DNA of 64,000 nucleotides from Eudorina sp. 2006-703-Eu-15 (GCA_003117195.1 BDSI01000257.1:1-64000); one strand, 5' to 3'. Shown: positions 1-12,980, numbered from the stretch's first letter. Made by a program: numbers and translations. The notes: generated by a model not told the origin, from the sequence alone.

Positions 1-3000
1 GGAACCGCAGATATCGTCTCCGCCGCCTCCGCCGCCCTCACCGCCTCCTCCATCGCCTCCGCTGGAACCGCAGGGGCCGTCTCCGCCGCCTCCGCCGCCC
101 TCACCGCCCCCACCATCGCCTCCGCTGGAACCGCAGGCGCCGTCTCCGCCGCCTCCGCCGCCCTCACCGCCTCCTCCATCGCCACCGCTGGAACCGCAGA
201 TGCCGTCTCCGCCGCCTCCGCCGCCCTCACCGCCTCCTCCATCGCCTCCGCTGGAACCGCAGGCGCCGTCTCCGCCGCCTCCGCCGCCCTCACCGCCCCC
301 ACCATCGCCTCCGCTGGAACCGCAGGCGCCGTCTCCGCCGCCTCCGCCCCCCTCTCCGCCTCCTCCATCGCCACCGCTGGAACCGCAGATGCCGTCTCCG
401 CCGCCTCCGCCGCCCTCACCGCCTCCACCATCGCCTCCGCTGGAACCGCAGCCGCCGTCTCCGCCGCCTCCGCCGCCCTCACCGCCTCCTCCATCGCCTC
501 CGCTGGAACCGCAGCCGCCGTCTGCGCCGCCTCTGCCGCCCTCACCGCCTCCTCCATCGCCTCCGCTGGAACCGCAGATGCCGTCTCCGCCGCCTCCGTC
601 GCCCTCACCGCCTCCTCCATCGCCTCCGCTGGAACCGCAGATGCCGTCTCCGCCGCCTCCGCCGCCCTCACCGCCTCCTCAATCGCCACCGCTGGAACCG
701 CAGGCGCCGTCTCCGCCGCCTCCGCCGCCCTCACCGCCTCCTCCATCGCCTCCGCTGGGACCGCAGATGCCGCATCCGTTGCCTCCGCCGCCCTCACCGC
801 CTCCTCCATTGCCACCGCTGGAACCGCAGATGCCGTCTCTGCCGCCTCCGCCACCCTCACCGCCTACTCCATCGCCTCCGCTGGAACCGCAGGGGCCGTC
901 TCCGCCGCCTCCGCCGCCCTCACCGCCTACTCCATCGCCTCCGCTGGAACCGCAGCCGCCGTCTGCGCCGCCTCTGCCGCCCTCACCGCCTCCTCCATCG
1001 CCTCCGCTGGAACCGCAGATGCCGTCTCCGCCGCCTCCGCCGCCTTCACCGCCTCCTCCATCGCCTCCGCTGGAACCGCAGATGCCGTCTCTGCCGCCTC
1101 CGCCGCCCTCAACGCCTCCTCCATCGCCTAAGCTGGAACCGCAGATGCCGTCTCCGCCGCCTCCGCGCCCTCACCTCCTCCTCCATCGCCTCCGCTGGCA
1201 CCGCAGATGCCGTCTCCGCCGCCGCCGCCGTCCTCACCGCCTCCTCCATCGCCACCGCTGGAATCGCAGTTGCCGTCTCCGCCGCCTCCGCCGCCCTCAC
1301 CGCCTACTCCATCGCCTCCGCTGGAACCGCAGATGCCGTCTCCGCCGCCGCCGCCGCCCTCACCGCCTCCTCCATCGCCTCCGCTGGAACCGCAGATGCC
1401 GTCTCCGCCGCCTCCGCCGCCCTCACCGCCTCCTCCATCGCCTCCGCTGGAACCGCAGATGCCGTCTCCGCCGCCTCCGCCGCCTTCACCGCCTCCTCCA
1501 TCGCCTCCGCTGGAACCGCAGATGCCGTCTCCGCCGCCTCCGCCGCCTTCACCGCCTCCTCCATCGCCTCCGCTGGAACCGCAGATGCCGTCTCTGCCGC
1601 CTCCGCCGCCCTCAACGCCTCCTCCATCGCCTAAGCTGGAACCGCAGATGCCGTCTCCGCCGCCTCCGCCGCCCTCACCTCCTCCTCCATCGCCTCCGCT
1701 GGCACCGCAGATGCCGTCTCCGCCGCCGCCGCCGTCCTCACCGCCTCCTCCATCGCCACCGCTGGAACCGCAGTTGCCGTCTCCGCCGCCTCCGCCGCCC
1801 TCACCGCCTACTCCATCGCCTCCGCTGGAACCGCAGATGCCGTCTCCGCCGCCGCCGCCGCCCTCACCGCCTACTCAATCGCCTCCGCTGGAACCGCAGA
1901 TGCCGTCTCCGCCGCCTCTGCCGCCTTCACCGCCTCCTCCATCGCCTCCGCTGGAACCGCAGATGCCGTCTCCGCCGCCTCCGCCGCCCTCACCGCCTCC
2001 TCCATCGCCTCCGCTGGAACCGCAGATGCCGTCTCCGCCGCCTCCGCCGCCTTCACCGCCTCCTCCATCGCCTCCGCTGGAACCGCAGATGCCGTCTCCG
2101 CCGCCTCCGCCGCCCTCACCGCCTCCTCCATCGCCTCCGCTGGAACCGCAGATGCCGTCTCCGCCGCCTCCGTCGCCCTCACCGCCTCCTCCATCGCCTC
2201 CGCTGGAACCGCAGGCGCCGTCTCCGCCGCCTCCGCCGCCTTCACCGCCTCCTCCATCGCCTCCGCTGGAACCGCAGATATCGTCTCCGCCGCCTCCGCC
2301 GCCCTCACCGCCCCCTCCATCGCCTCCGCTGGAACCGCAGGGGCCGTCTCCGCCGCCTCCGCCGCCCTCACCGCCCCCACCATCGCCTCCGCTGGAACCG
2401 CAGATGCCGTCTCCGCCGCCTCCGCCGCCCTCACCGCCTCCTCCATCGCCTCCGCTGGAACCGCAGATGCCGTCTCTGCCGCCGCCGCCGTCCTCACCGC
2501 CTCCTCCATCGCCACCGCTGGAACCGCAGTTGCCGTCTCCGCCGCCTCCGCCGCCTTCACCGCCTCCTCCATCGCCTCCGCTGGAACCGCAGATGCCGCC
2601 TCCGCCGCCTACGCCGCCCTCACCGCCTCCTTTATTACCACCGCTGGAACCCCAGGCGCCGTCTCCGCCGCCTCCGCCGCCCTCACCGCCTCCTCCATCG
2701 CCTCCGCTGGAACCGCAGATGCTGTCTCCGCCGCCTCCGCCGTCCTCACCTCCTCCTCCATCGCCTCCGCTGGAACCGCAGATGCCGCCTCCGCCGCCTC
2801 CGCCGCCCTCACCGCCTCCTCCATTGCCACCGCTGGAACCTCAGGCGCCGTCTCCGCCGCCTCCGCCGCCCTCACCGCCTACTCCATTGCCTCCGCTAGA
2901 ACCGCAGATGCCGTCTCCGCCGCCTCCCCCGCCCTTACCTCCTCCTTCAAAGCCTCCGCTGGAACCTCAGATGCCGCCTCCGCCGCCTCCGCCGCCCTCA

Positions 3001-4300
3001 CATCCTCCTCCATCGCCTCCGCTGGATCCGCAGGCGCCGCCTCCGCCGCCTCCGCCGCCCTCAGCGCCTCCTCCATTGCCACCGCTGGAACCTCAGGCGC
3101 CGTCTCCGCCGCCTCCACCGCCCTCACCGCCTCCTCCATCGCCTCCGCTGGAACCGCAGATGCCGTCTCCGCCGCCTCCGCCGCACTCACCGCCTCCTCC
3201 ATCGCCTCCGCTGGAACCGCAGTTGCCGTCTCCGCCGCCGCTGCCGTCCTCACCGCCTCCTCCATCGCCACCGCTGGAACCGCAGTTGCCGTCTCCGCCG
3301 CCTCCGCCGCCCTCACCGCCTACTCCATCGCCTCCGCTGGAACCGCAGATGCCGCCTCCGCCGCCTACGCCGCCTTCACCGCCTCCTTTATTACCACCGC
3401 TGGAACCGCAGATGCCGTCTCTGCCGCCTCCGCCGCCCTCACCGCCTCCTCCATCGCCTCCGCTGGAACCGCAGATGCCGCCTCCGCCGCCTCCGCCGCC
3501 CTCAGCGCCTCCTCCATTGCCACCGCTGGAACCTCAGGCGCCGTCTCCGCAGCCTCCGCCGCCCTCACCGCCTCCTCCATTGCCACCGCTGGAACCGCAG
3601 GCGCCGTCACCGCCGCCTCCGCCGCCCTCTCCGCCGCCTCCATTGCCACCGCTGGAACCGCAGGGGCCGTCTCCGCCGCCTCCGCCGCCCTCACCGCCTC
3701 CTCCATCGCCTCCGCTGGAACCGCAGCCGCCGTCTCCGCCGCCTCCGCTGCCTTCACCGCCTCCTCCATTGCCTCCGCTGGAACCGCAGATGCCGTCTCT
3801 GCCGCCTCCGCCGTCCTCACCGCCTCCTCCATCGCCACCGCTCGAACCGCAGATGCCGTGTCCGCCGCCTCCGCCGCCCTCACCGCCTCCTCCATTACCA
3901 CCGCTGGAACCCCAGGTGCCGTCTCCGCCGCCTCCGCCGCCCTCACCGCCTCCTCCATCGCCACCGCTCGAACCTCAGGCGCCGTCTCCGCCGCCTCCAC
4001 CGCCCTCACCGCCTTCTCCATCGCCTCCGCTGGAACCGCAGATGCCGTCTCTGCCGCCTCCGCCGCCCTCACCGCCTCCTCCATCGCCTCCGCTGGAACC
4101 GCAGATGCCATCTCCGCCGCCTCCGCCGCCCTCACCGCCTTCTCCATCGCCACCGCTGGAACCGCAGGCGCCGTCTCCGCCGCCTCCGCGGCCCTCACCG
4201 CCTCCTCCATCGCCTCCGCTGGAACCGCAGATGCCGTTTCCGCCGCCTCCGCCGCCCTCACCGCCTCCTCCATCGCCAACGCTGAAACCGCAGGCGCCGT
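1..4300 (+). repeat. 63-bp coding tandem repeat, about 68 copies (Pro-Ser stalk)
   Basis: The unit is 63 nt (21 residues) built on SPPPPPPSPPPPSPPLEPQ plus a variable pair such as MP, AP, GP, LP or PP. Most differences between units are single bases, so the array has been homogenised by slippage or unequal exchange. Runs of Pro interrupted by Ser are the typical substrate for prolyl hydroxylation and O-glycosylation in algal wall proteins (family knowledge). The array stays in one frame except for the break near 1166. Confidence 0.95.
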
Positions 4301-7300
4301 CTCCGCCGCCTCCGCCGCCCTCACCGCCACTTCCAGTTAACCAGATCCTGTCGCTGTCTCCACCGCCGCCACCGCCACCACCGCCGCCGCCTCCGCCACC
4401 TTTTACCCCTGCACCGCCTTCATTTCCCTCCACGCCGCCATCCCCATCACCGCCTCCGCATCCCTCACCGCCGCTCTCTCCGTACCCACCGGACACACCC
4501 CTTCCCCCAAACAACCCACTACTTCCCCCTCGCCCTCGCTCACCGCCGCCAGCAGCCCCCCTCGTGGGGACGCCTCCTGACGTCCTCAAGTACGGGCAGT
4601 ACAACGTGATCGGCCTTGGTATGATCGTTGCCGTACACATGGTCCAGATCCCGGGCACGGACCGGTACCTGTTCTTGGAGCGGCCATCGGGCTACCACCC
4701 GGACCGATCCAGGTCGGTCGCTGGGTTCTTCGACGTCCCCTCCCGCAACTTCACCCACGTGGTGTCGCCTGACGCGGTGTTCTGTGCTGGCCACACTTTG
4801 CTGGAGACCGGCGATGTGCTGGTGGTGGGCGGGCATCAGGCGAGCCCTGGGCTCCCCTTGGGCATGCGCTCGGTGCGCACATTCAACCGGAGCTGCGCCG
4901 ACCTGAACCTGCGCAAGCTCCGCGAGCTGAACTGGAAGCGATGGTGGGTGCAAGGGGTGAAATAAGGACGGAGAGGCGCTGCCGGAAGCCGGTTGGTCTG
5001 TTGGCTCCTGAGACGCAGACTGCATCGAGGGCGGCCATTTTACAGTAACGATGCCATTTTAGAACACCGGACTATGTAGTAGCTCGTTACAAGGTCCTAG
5101 AAATCACCGCTTACCCGTTCCCACGTTGCCCCCCTTGCTTGGCACATAGTCCCCCTTGGCACGCTGGCCCCTTTGGCACGTTGGCCCCCACTGGCACGTT
5201 GGCCCTCATGGGGAAACCGCTTTCTGTTGCCCATTGCGCCGTGGCCTCCACCGCTCCCCACCCCCCCTGTCATGCTACGTGCCCAGGTACCCAACCGCCA
5301 CTCTGCTCCCCAGCGGCAAGGTGCTGGTGATGGGCGGCACGCAGGGCGTCGGCGCCGGCACGGCGAACAACCCGTTCTGGGAGCTGTACGACCCATCAGA
5401 CAATAGTGTCGTACAGTACGCCATGCGCGCGAAATACCTCGACGACTCACAGCAGGTATGGATTTACGGCACCGTGGTCGGTACGGCACTAAGCGAGCTC
5501 TCGGAGTTTGGCAATCAAGGCTGAGCCCGGGGAGCCCGGGAGGCCCGGGCGGGTTGATGCCTAGTCCGCGGTGTGCATGCACAGGCAACGAGATTGGGGC
5601 TCTGCGGCAGTGAGGGAGCGGTGGCTGGTCGATTGGACGAGCGACCCGATGGAGTCATGGATAGAACTCGCAGATGGGTCAGACTGCACAAGATAGGCAT
5701 CGAACCAACCAAGGCATCTAAACCATCAAATGAGTGTGCTCGTTCTGTCCTCAGCAGACTGCACTTAGTCGCTCACTTCCTTGCTGGCAAGGCCGGCCTT
5801 GGCAAACGAATTGACCCGACGAGGCGATGGAAGCGATCAGCCATTGGCCTTATACACCAGCCTTAAAACCAACCATCTATCATATCGCACAATGCGTTCA
5901 TGTCCTTGTCCGCATCACTGAGCACTACTGCTTTGACCAGGTCCGCATTACTACTGCCGCCGTACAGGTGTACTACCCGTTCAATTACGTGCTGCCGTCC
6001 GGGCTCCTCTTCACTTTCTGCGGTCGCAACGGCTGGATCCTGAACATCACAGCAAATAATTGGATCCAGGCGCTGCCCAAGCTGCGCGGGTACGGCAACA
6101 CGCAGTACCCATTCACGGGGACAAGCGTGCTGCTGGGGCTGTATCCCGACAGGGACTACCAGGTACGGGATGTCTCCATTGTGCTGACCAGCTTGGGTTG
6201 CTCGACTGCTGCTAATGGTTGGGTGTGGTGGTGGTGCTGGTGATGCTGGTAGGGGCTGATGGGTGGAGGGCACCGTAAGCGCCGGGGGTGGTGGGGTGCA
6301 TTTCCAAGGGTGCACGTCCGGGGTGAAAATTAAAAAAAATAAACCCGTAGAACGAACCCGGGCACACCCAGCATAACGCAGTATACTTACGGGGTGCGGT
6401 ACCTGCAGAGCAAACGAAAAGATAGGGGTGGCGCCTTGCATTCATCGGCGCCAGTCACGTTTGAGCCGTTGTTCATGGCATGCAGTACGGCATCTGCCAC
6501 CGTTCCCGCCGTTCATGCAGCCGTACTGCGGGCTTTGGGCTTCGTGCTGATCGATGCAGACGGAGGTTGTGTTGTTCGGCGGTCAGAATGAGGGCGCCAC
6601 CAAGAACCTGAACACGGCGGCCAGCCGTGGCATCAACAGCATCAAGCTGACCTGGAATCGCGATGCCGGAAACTACACGTTTGACGGGTGGGCCGAGGAG
6701 CAGCTGAGCATGGGGCGCGTGATGCCGGATTCCGTACTGCTGCCCAACGGAAAGGTCGTTATTCTCAACGGCGCAAACGTGAGTGTCGGCCAGCTGATGA
6801 CGTGGCGGGGTGATGCCCATGATTATGCGCACGTGCCAGTCTGTCACACCCCACGACCCATGTAAGGACGCGCGGCGCACCAAATATGTACAAAAGGTAA
6901 TTGAGCATGTAAGGGTGTCATCGAAACAGGTCACACCACGAGCTCTGAACGGAGGGCTTTATAAGATAGGGCTTCATTCCTACATGCGGCCGTGACCGCG
7001 ACCGGTAGCTGTAGGCCTAGCACGTTCCCAGATCACACCTCATTGCGGCGCCACCCACCGCGTCGAGCGAAGCAACCGTACCGCCCCACTGTATCAATTG
7101 ATGCATGCAGACCGGCCTTGCCGGCGATGGCGCCTCTGGAGGCCTCAGTCGCGCCAACCTGCCGATGCTGTACGCTGAGCTGTACGACCCAGACAAACCG
7201 TACGGTCAGCGTGTCAGTCAGCTAGGCTGGACCCAGATCGCACGCATGTACCACTCAACCGCCTGCCTAACCACCAACGGTACTGTCATTGTGGCGGGCT

Positions 7301-7902
7301 GCGACCGTTGTTACAAGTATACTGTACGAGCAGGGTGGTCGATCTCGCCATCCAACACCAATAACGCTGAGTACCGCGTGGAGATCTTCTCGCCGCCGTA
7401 CGTCTTCATGGAGTCACAAAAACCCGCCATAACGTCGGTGGACAACACAGTGATCGACTATAATTCGTACCTCCGTGTGTCGTACTCGTTCCCCAAGTAC
7501 GGCAACAGTAGCAGCAGTAGCAACAGTGGCAGTCCCCAACGCGCCGTCATCAGCCGCGCCGTCCTGGTGGCGCCGTGCAGCTGCACGCACTCGTTCAACA
7601 TGCACCAGCGGCTGGTGGGACTGCGCATCTGGGCGGACGACGCAGCCACCGGCGCCCTGACGCTGCTGGGGCCCCCCGACATGAACATCGCGCCGCCGGG
7701 CATGTACATGCTGTTCCTGCTCGCCGGCGACGTCTACTCGCGGGCCGCCTGGGTCACGCTCCGACGGCCACCCTCGCCACCACCGCCACCGCCGACGCCG
7801 CCGTCGGAGCCGTGGAGCGCGGCCGCGTTTAGGAGGACGCGGCGGGGCAGCAGTCAAGGTTGGGGCAGGCGCCTCTCCATGCATACGATTGACAGACGGT
7901 AG
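1..7902 (+). CDS. Pro-rich (extensin-like) repeat protein fused to a glyoxal/galactose oxidase domain, 5' partial
   Basis: Probable secreted cell-wall or extracellular-matrix enzyme: a radical-copper oxidase that oxidises an aldehyde or alcohol and makes H2O2. The start lies upstream of the window. Exons: 1-4943, 5287-5455, 5968-6162, 6560-6778 and 7111-7902 (TAG); all junctions are GT-AG and join in frame. The first ~4.3 kb is a Hyp-rich stalk, then a less regular Pro-rich linker to ~4560, then the oxidase. Expected active-site elements are visible: VFCAGHTLL with the Cys that would cross-link to Tyr (exon 1), RWYPTATLLPSG with that Tyr across the exon 1/2 junction, MYHSTACL (Tyr-His copper ligands) and THSFNMHQR (distal His) in exon 5. 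The C-terminal domain (DUF1929-like) ends in a second short Pro-rich tail. A one-base frame break lies near 1166. The exact substrate (glyoxal, methylglyoxal, galactose) cannot be read from sequence. Confidence 0.85.
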
Positions 7903-8546
7903 AGTATTGGGGCCGGAGCCGCCTCGCTTACGATTGATAGAAGAATATTAGAACATGGCGACCCGTTTGAGCTTGAGAGGGCTAGGGCGCGGCGCTTGGG
8001 CGTGTTACAGGGTCACAGCCAGCCGCAAGCAGTCTGCAGCCGCGGGAACGAACAGCGCTCTGCACCGCCGGCGGTGCTTGCGCTGCGGACGGCGGGATCA
8101 ATCAGCGTTGCTGGCTCGCTCGCTGCATCGTTTGCCGCGGCCGCTGACGACGATGAAGTGATGGAATCGATCGACAGAAGAATAACGACAGAAGAACATG
8201 CACAAACAGCCAATGTGCGTGTGTTACATAGGCAGGCAGAGCAGGAGTGCGATGTGCGATGTGTGTTTGTATGGAGTACTGCAACGCGGGATGGCCGTGC
8301 AGCAGGATGCATGGGACGGCAGGGTTGCTGTGTATTGTTGCAAGCAGGGCGTGCCTTGTCCATGATGGGCACCAGATCTAACGAGGCGTCACATGTTGAT
8401 TGACAAAGGGATCCAGGAGTGTGCGGAGACGAGAGAGACCTCGAGAGACTCGAATCTAGGGCTACGTAGCACATGGCATGCACCTTGAATTGGTTGTTGT
8501 TGCGTTGGGCGGGGTCCAGCGAGCATCCACATATGCATGTCTGCCT

Positions 8547-8570
8547 GCATGCATGATGAATCATGCATGC
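8547..8570. repeat. 24-bp palindrome, 11-bp arms
   Basis: The arms GCATGCATGAT and ATCATGCATGC are perfect reverse complements separated by 2 nt, inside a GCATGCATG-rich stretch. It could form a small cruciform. No function is implied by the sequence. Confidence 0.8.
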
Positions 8571-9560
8571 GAGCTAGCGGGATGGATTGGAGACCCACCC
8601 ACCCGGCCGCGAGCGAGCTGGATGGGCTGGGCCATGCGGCGGCCGCCACCGATTCCTGGAGGCAACCATTCCGCGCAACCAACGAGCGAGCAATCCCGGT
8701 TTGAAGCTAAGGATAGACAGATGCTGTACGTACCTGCTGACTCTGACTACCCAGAGGTGCTCGTGCGCGTCCAGGTGGACGGATCACCGCCGACCGCCCC
8801 CACTTGTGCGTACTACACGGTGTCGTACCACCTAGTGTCGTACTGTGATGCGTCGAGCATCTCATAATCTCATTGCTATGGCAAACGTCGACGTGATGCA
8901 GGCATGCATGCTGAAGGCGTTCGTTGGTTGATTGCAAGCTTGATGGGCGGCTTGCATGTTCACCGTCGCTGGTCGGTATTCGGTTAACCCCCTGCCTTGC
9001 TTGTGATCTAAGGTTTGGTGGCCAGTCGCCAGGCCGTTTGTAGAGGAGCAAGCGATAGCGAGCGAACTAAACTGGTACAATAACAAACGCCGGACCCTGC
9101 GAGGAGTGTACGAGCTAGCGGGCTACTGTAGTAGAGAGCTAAACCCTTCAGGGAGTGAATGACTAGCAAGCGGCGGGCCAGGCACGCAGGCTCTAAGAGG
9201 GTGTCGGATGTACGTGAGGGCTGCCGCCGGCGGGCACACGTGCCGGGAGGGGGCCGAGGGCCGCGGAGCAATGAGACCGCACACTACATGGCTTTGTACA
9301 TTGAACCTCTTCTTGTGCCCCGTGACTTACGTGGGACAATGCGCGCACGTATGTGTGTGTGTGTTATTTAGGCAGGCAGGACAGGAGTGCGTGACATGCG
9401 AGGGGCCGATCGGCGCCCGATAGTTTGCCCGTATGCGTATATAATATACCCAATGCCCGACCCATCTAATTATCAAAAGGCTGCGGTGTCGGAAGAACGC
9501 TGTCGATTTGGCGCGCTGTTCGGTGTTGTCGCGGCGTCGCGGCGGCGAGGGGCCGACACA

Positions 9561-9586
9561 TGTGTGTGTGTGTGTGGGGGGGGGGG
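9561..9586. repeat. (TG)n followed by an 11-base G run
   Basis: Simple-sequence repeat: about seven TG units then a G homopolymer. Its length is likely unreliable in assemblies. Confidence 0.9.
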
Positions 9587-9803
9587 TAAACCCTACTTCT
9601 TTTCCGGTCGATGGTCTTCATTCTTTTACCCTCCGTCTGAGGAATGGATCCGGGCACGCATCCTTGCGCCATTGCGTAAGGCAGACAGCAACATTATTGT
9701 GCGTGGTCGTGTCGGTGCGTGCACGCGCACGTGTGTGGCGGTGTGTTTAACAAGAAGGGTGGCTGTGTTTAGAATTGCAACCCGCCCGCCCGCCCGGGCG
9801 TGG

Positions 9804-9840
9804 CTGTGTGTATGTGTGTGTATGTGTGTGTACGTGTGTA
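9804..9840. repeat. TGTGTA/TGTG microsatellite
   Basis: Imperfect TG-rich repeat with TATG and TACG interruptions, adjacent to a CCCG-rich run at 9780-9797. Confidence 0.85.
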
Positions 9841-9943
9841 GTCCAGCAACATCACAACTGAGCCGCGAGGCATGGTGTATATTTGGTGCGCGCCGGGCGG
9901 GGTCGCCATGCATCCGATACTTGATGTCCGAAACTTGTTGTCC

Positions 9944-9977
9944 GATACGTACGTACGTGCGTACGTACGTACGTACA
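9944..9977. repeat. (ACGT)n microsatellite
   Basis: ACGT tetramer repeat with one GTGC interruption; self-complementary, so it can fold on itself. Similar ACGT/GTAC tracts recur through the window and give it a volvocine-like character. Confidence 0.85.
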
Positions 9978-10391
9978 TACCAGCCGTACTGACCACTTTA
10001 TTCTCTGGAATCTGCGTGTGACCAGGGCGCTGTCGGTGTTCGCTCCCTAGAGACCCACCTCAAGAAGACTTATTAAGCGACAAATAGATTTGCGGCCGGA
10101 GCGAGCGCTTGGCATCACTGGGGGGACATGGACATCACTGGGGGGACATGGACATCACTGAGCCGTTTTATCAGCGGCTGTGCAGCAGCATGTGGCGACA
10201 TGTGGGGTCGCGGGTGCCCTGGCACTGATCGTGTGATGTGTGTGTGTCTATGCGTGTTGTTCGGCATGTGTCATGTGTGTAAAAGAGAACTGAGCGGCGG
10301 GAAGCGAAGTGCTGCGTAACAGGCGATGTGTGTGTGGCTGTGGGTGTAGATAGGAGACCCGCCCGATCCGAACCAATGTACTTACCGTATG

Positions 10392-10434
10392 TATGTGGGT
10401 GGGTGGGAGGGGGTGGGAGGGGGTGGGAGGGGGG
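10392..10434 (+). repeat. G-rich tract with G-quadruplex potential
   Basis: Runs of three to five G separated by T or A (GGGTGGGTGGGAGGGGG and repeats) fulfil the usual four-run G-quadruplex rule on the plus strand. Confidence 0.75.
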
Positions 10435-11146
10435 TTTCGCGGGTGGCGACATCCAAGCAAGCAGGGTGAGCGTGCGTGTTTGAGGCTCTGATGGAATGGA
10501 ACTCTAATGGAGTGAAGACCAATGCCTACCGGTGGCGCAGTTTGTCCGTCGCTCGTGGCCGCACGCCGCGCCATCGACGTCGCCGCACTACTCGTGCGTG
10601 CAGTCGGTGTTGTACGGCCGAGTGTTGTACGGCTGATTCGTTGTGGCGGTGCGGTGCGGGGCAACGGAAACCCGCAGTCAGCTTGTGTGCCCTCCTTGCA
10701 CCGGAAGGCGGCGCCGTGCCGCAGTTGCAAGGTTGCGCAGCGGGCTCCGGGCGGCTGATAAACCCACGCAGGGGCAGAGGCGGGTGTGCTGCGATGCAGC
10801 GCCCTACAAATGACCGTGAAGACTACTCTCGATTGGAAACGAACGTTACTACTGGCCTTGGGTGTCCGCCGCCGCTGTGCCGAATGGAATTCGATTACGT
10901 AGGTCAAATCTTGTCGTACAATATGAGATGTTGCACTTGGTTGCAGTTGCAGCCTGTAGGCCTTAAGGCTGCGCCTGAGCACTGGTGGTGGTGGTGGATA
11001 GCAATATAGCCCGCAGCGAGACGGCGACGGAGGGTGGACTGTTATTGCCGCAGGAGGTGGTCATCTGGGTGCACATTCATATACCGGGCAGCGCGTGACG
11101 GCTGACCCACGGGTTCTTTGCGGGTGGGGTGGGGTGGGCCAGTGGA

Positions 11147-11186
11147 TTTGTTTGTTTGTCGGTTGGTTGGTTGGTTGGTTGGTTGG
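11147..11186. repeat. (GTTT)n then (GGTT)n microsatellite
   Basis: Three GTTT units followed by six GGTT units; simple-sequence repeat in non-coding DNA. Confidence 0.85.
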
Positions 11187-11810
11187 TGCCTTACTGTTTC
11201 AGACGTGCGTGTCAGATGCTTGGGGTCTCACCAGCTGTTTAGCCGTGTGGTCGATTTGTTGTATGTTGGGTACTGCGCAAAACATTTACCTGCCATGGTG
11301 GCGTGGCGCTCATCATACATACTGCTCGGATGACATCATAATGCTCGGACCACATATACAGATATATAGACGTTCCTCGTAACAGGTACATAGATGGACC
11401 CGGTAGGCCGCGCGGTCGGATGCGCACTAACAATCATCGTTTGTGCAACGCCAGGCGTGCGCATGTGGAGTCAGTGGGCTTCAGTCTGTACGGCAGCAGC
11501 GAGTACCCCGGATCCAGGGAGGCAAGGTGTGCGTGGGTGCGATGTGTGTGATGTGGCCACGGCCTGTGTCCCATCTATGTAATGGGGGGACCTGGTCCGA
11601 GACTCCGACTAACTACCGTAGGATGGCACGTGGCGTGCGGCGGAGTGCGTGCGTGTCATGGCCACGCGGCGTGCGGCGGAGTGAGTGCGTGTCATGGCCA
11701 TACAGCGCATGTCGAAAACGGTTCGATCGGGTTGTGACGAGGTGGGCGTGTCCCTGCGGTGAAACCTATCCGCTCGTCCATCCGTCGGCCCATGTCCCTC
11801 CCGTCGTCCT

Positions 11811-12281
11811 GTGCCTTTCCGGGCCTTTCTTTCTGAGTTTCTGTTGCTAACACCGGACTTGTGTCAGTGCCCATCACTGAGTGGATGGACTGCTGCCTCT
11901 GTACGGCATGCGGATTATCGCTGGTTCGCTGCTGTTGAACCGCTTGTTGTCGTGTGTAGGGGCAGACACCGTGTCCCTTTGGAACAGCGGGTCTGTCGCT
12001 GCTGTGGTGTCCAGGGCCAGGTCAAGCATGGAAAGCATGTCTTATTCGACTGCCCTGTTTTTACGACATTATTCGCGCGGACGGGGGCTCTCCTCTGCTT
12101 GTGCAGCACGTGCAGCGTCGTTGTAGGGTTGTATGTATGGCGCCGCCCAGAGGTCGTGGCCGTGCATAGGGGCTGTGCTGAACTTCGTGGCTGCTGCACG
12201 TGCGCACAAGCACGGACCAGTTCGGACACGGAAACCACGGTGAAACCGACCTGCGGAAACCTCACATTGCATCACGAGTGA
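11811..12281 (+). mobile_element. Non-LTR retrotransposon ORF2 C-terminal remnant (zinc-knuckle tail)
   Basis: A 156-codon open frame contains R-x(2)-P...R-V-C-R-C-C, then HGKHVLFDCPVF, i.e. the C-x2-C...H-x4-C pattern with the LFDCP signature seen at the C terminus of LINE reverse transcriptases (zf-RVT type). No polymerase domain is found upstream, so this is a 5'-truncated relic in the oxidase-importin spacer. The motif is seen in sequence; the family assignment is from knowledge of LINE tails and only moderately sure. Confidence 0.5.
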
Positions 12282-12980
12282 CAGATGGTGTACATTGCAC
12301 TGCAACGGAAAGCCATAGAATGTCACAATCCCGCACGTTGAAGCACGGGATTGGCCATCCCGGGCCATGCTTCCTTGCTTCGGGTGGGGGACCCTGGGGG
12401 ATTGATGACACGTCGCCGAAAGGTCACTAGAATTAACATGCGCTGCCAGCTTGATGTTGGCCCGTCTGTAAGCTCAACACGGGTACACCCCGCAAGCGGG
12501 CGTCCAACGGCGCCCCACAACAGGGACCGTGGTAACTCCCAGTCGACCTGTTCACTAACGCTCTGATGCGTTTTCTGTCCAACGAAGTCTCATTCCTTGA
12601 ACGCCCTTGAACGGCATTGTTGTTCTGAATAAAAGTTAGCAGCGGTAAACGGGTGAACATTTGCACATTCGAATTTCGATGTTAAACGTCTGTACTTGTC
12701 ATAAAGGGTTATTCTTATATCCCTGCACTCTATAAAAATAGGTTTCCCAATAACTGTAAGATTCGGGCGGTAGTATTCTTGTGCATTGTCGTACCAGCGG
12801 TGGCGGTTTGGCGGCTTCAGGTCGCTTCTTTGAGATATCGTCCCAAGCGCCGCGCAGGCACCGGGCTTCGCTCAAGCCGGTTGGGCAATAGTTCATCCGC
12901 GTTTGACTCCACAGTTTTGTTTGCCACGCAGCAGATCGGTTGCCCCACTTGAAACTTTACACTCTAAGCTCGCGCTTCCT

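Larger units (their letters stand above)
7903..12980. other. Spacer between oxidase and importin-5 genes; repeats, no convincing gene
   Basis: About 5.1 kb holding the oxidase 3' UTR and the importin-5 promoter. It contains several microsatellites, a short perfect palindrome (8547-8570) and a decayed LINE tail (11811-12281). The open frames in 8000-11400 lack splice-site logic, conserved motifs or biased codon use. I see no clear TGTAA polyadenylation motif close to the oxidase stop. Confidence 0.6.

Noticed and set aside
927..4330. Long minus-strand Ala/Glu-rich open frames (MEEAVRAAEAAETASAVPAE type)
   Set aside because: Antisense reading of the 63-bp Pro-Ser repeat; periodicity and frame follow the plus-strand array and the oxidase domain is plus-strand.
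3858..4340. Plus-strand Ala/Ser-rich frame
   Set aside because: Alternative frame of the same Pro-rich array, not continuous with the oxidase.
10248..10982. 244-codon minus-strand frame and its plus-strand partner
   Set aside because: Arg/Pro/Thr-rich with no motif and no splice logic, in repeat-rich spacer; chance open frame in GC-rich DNA.
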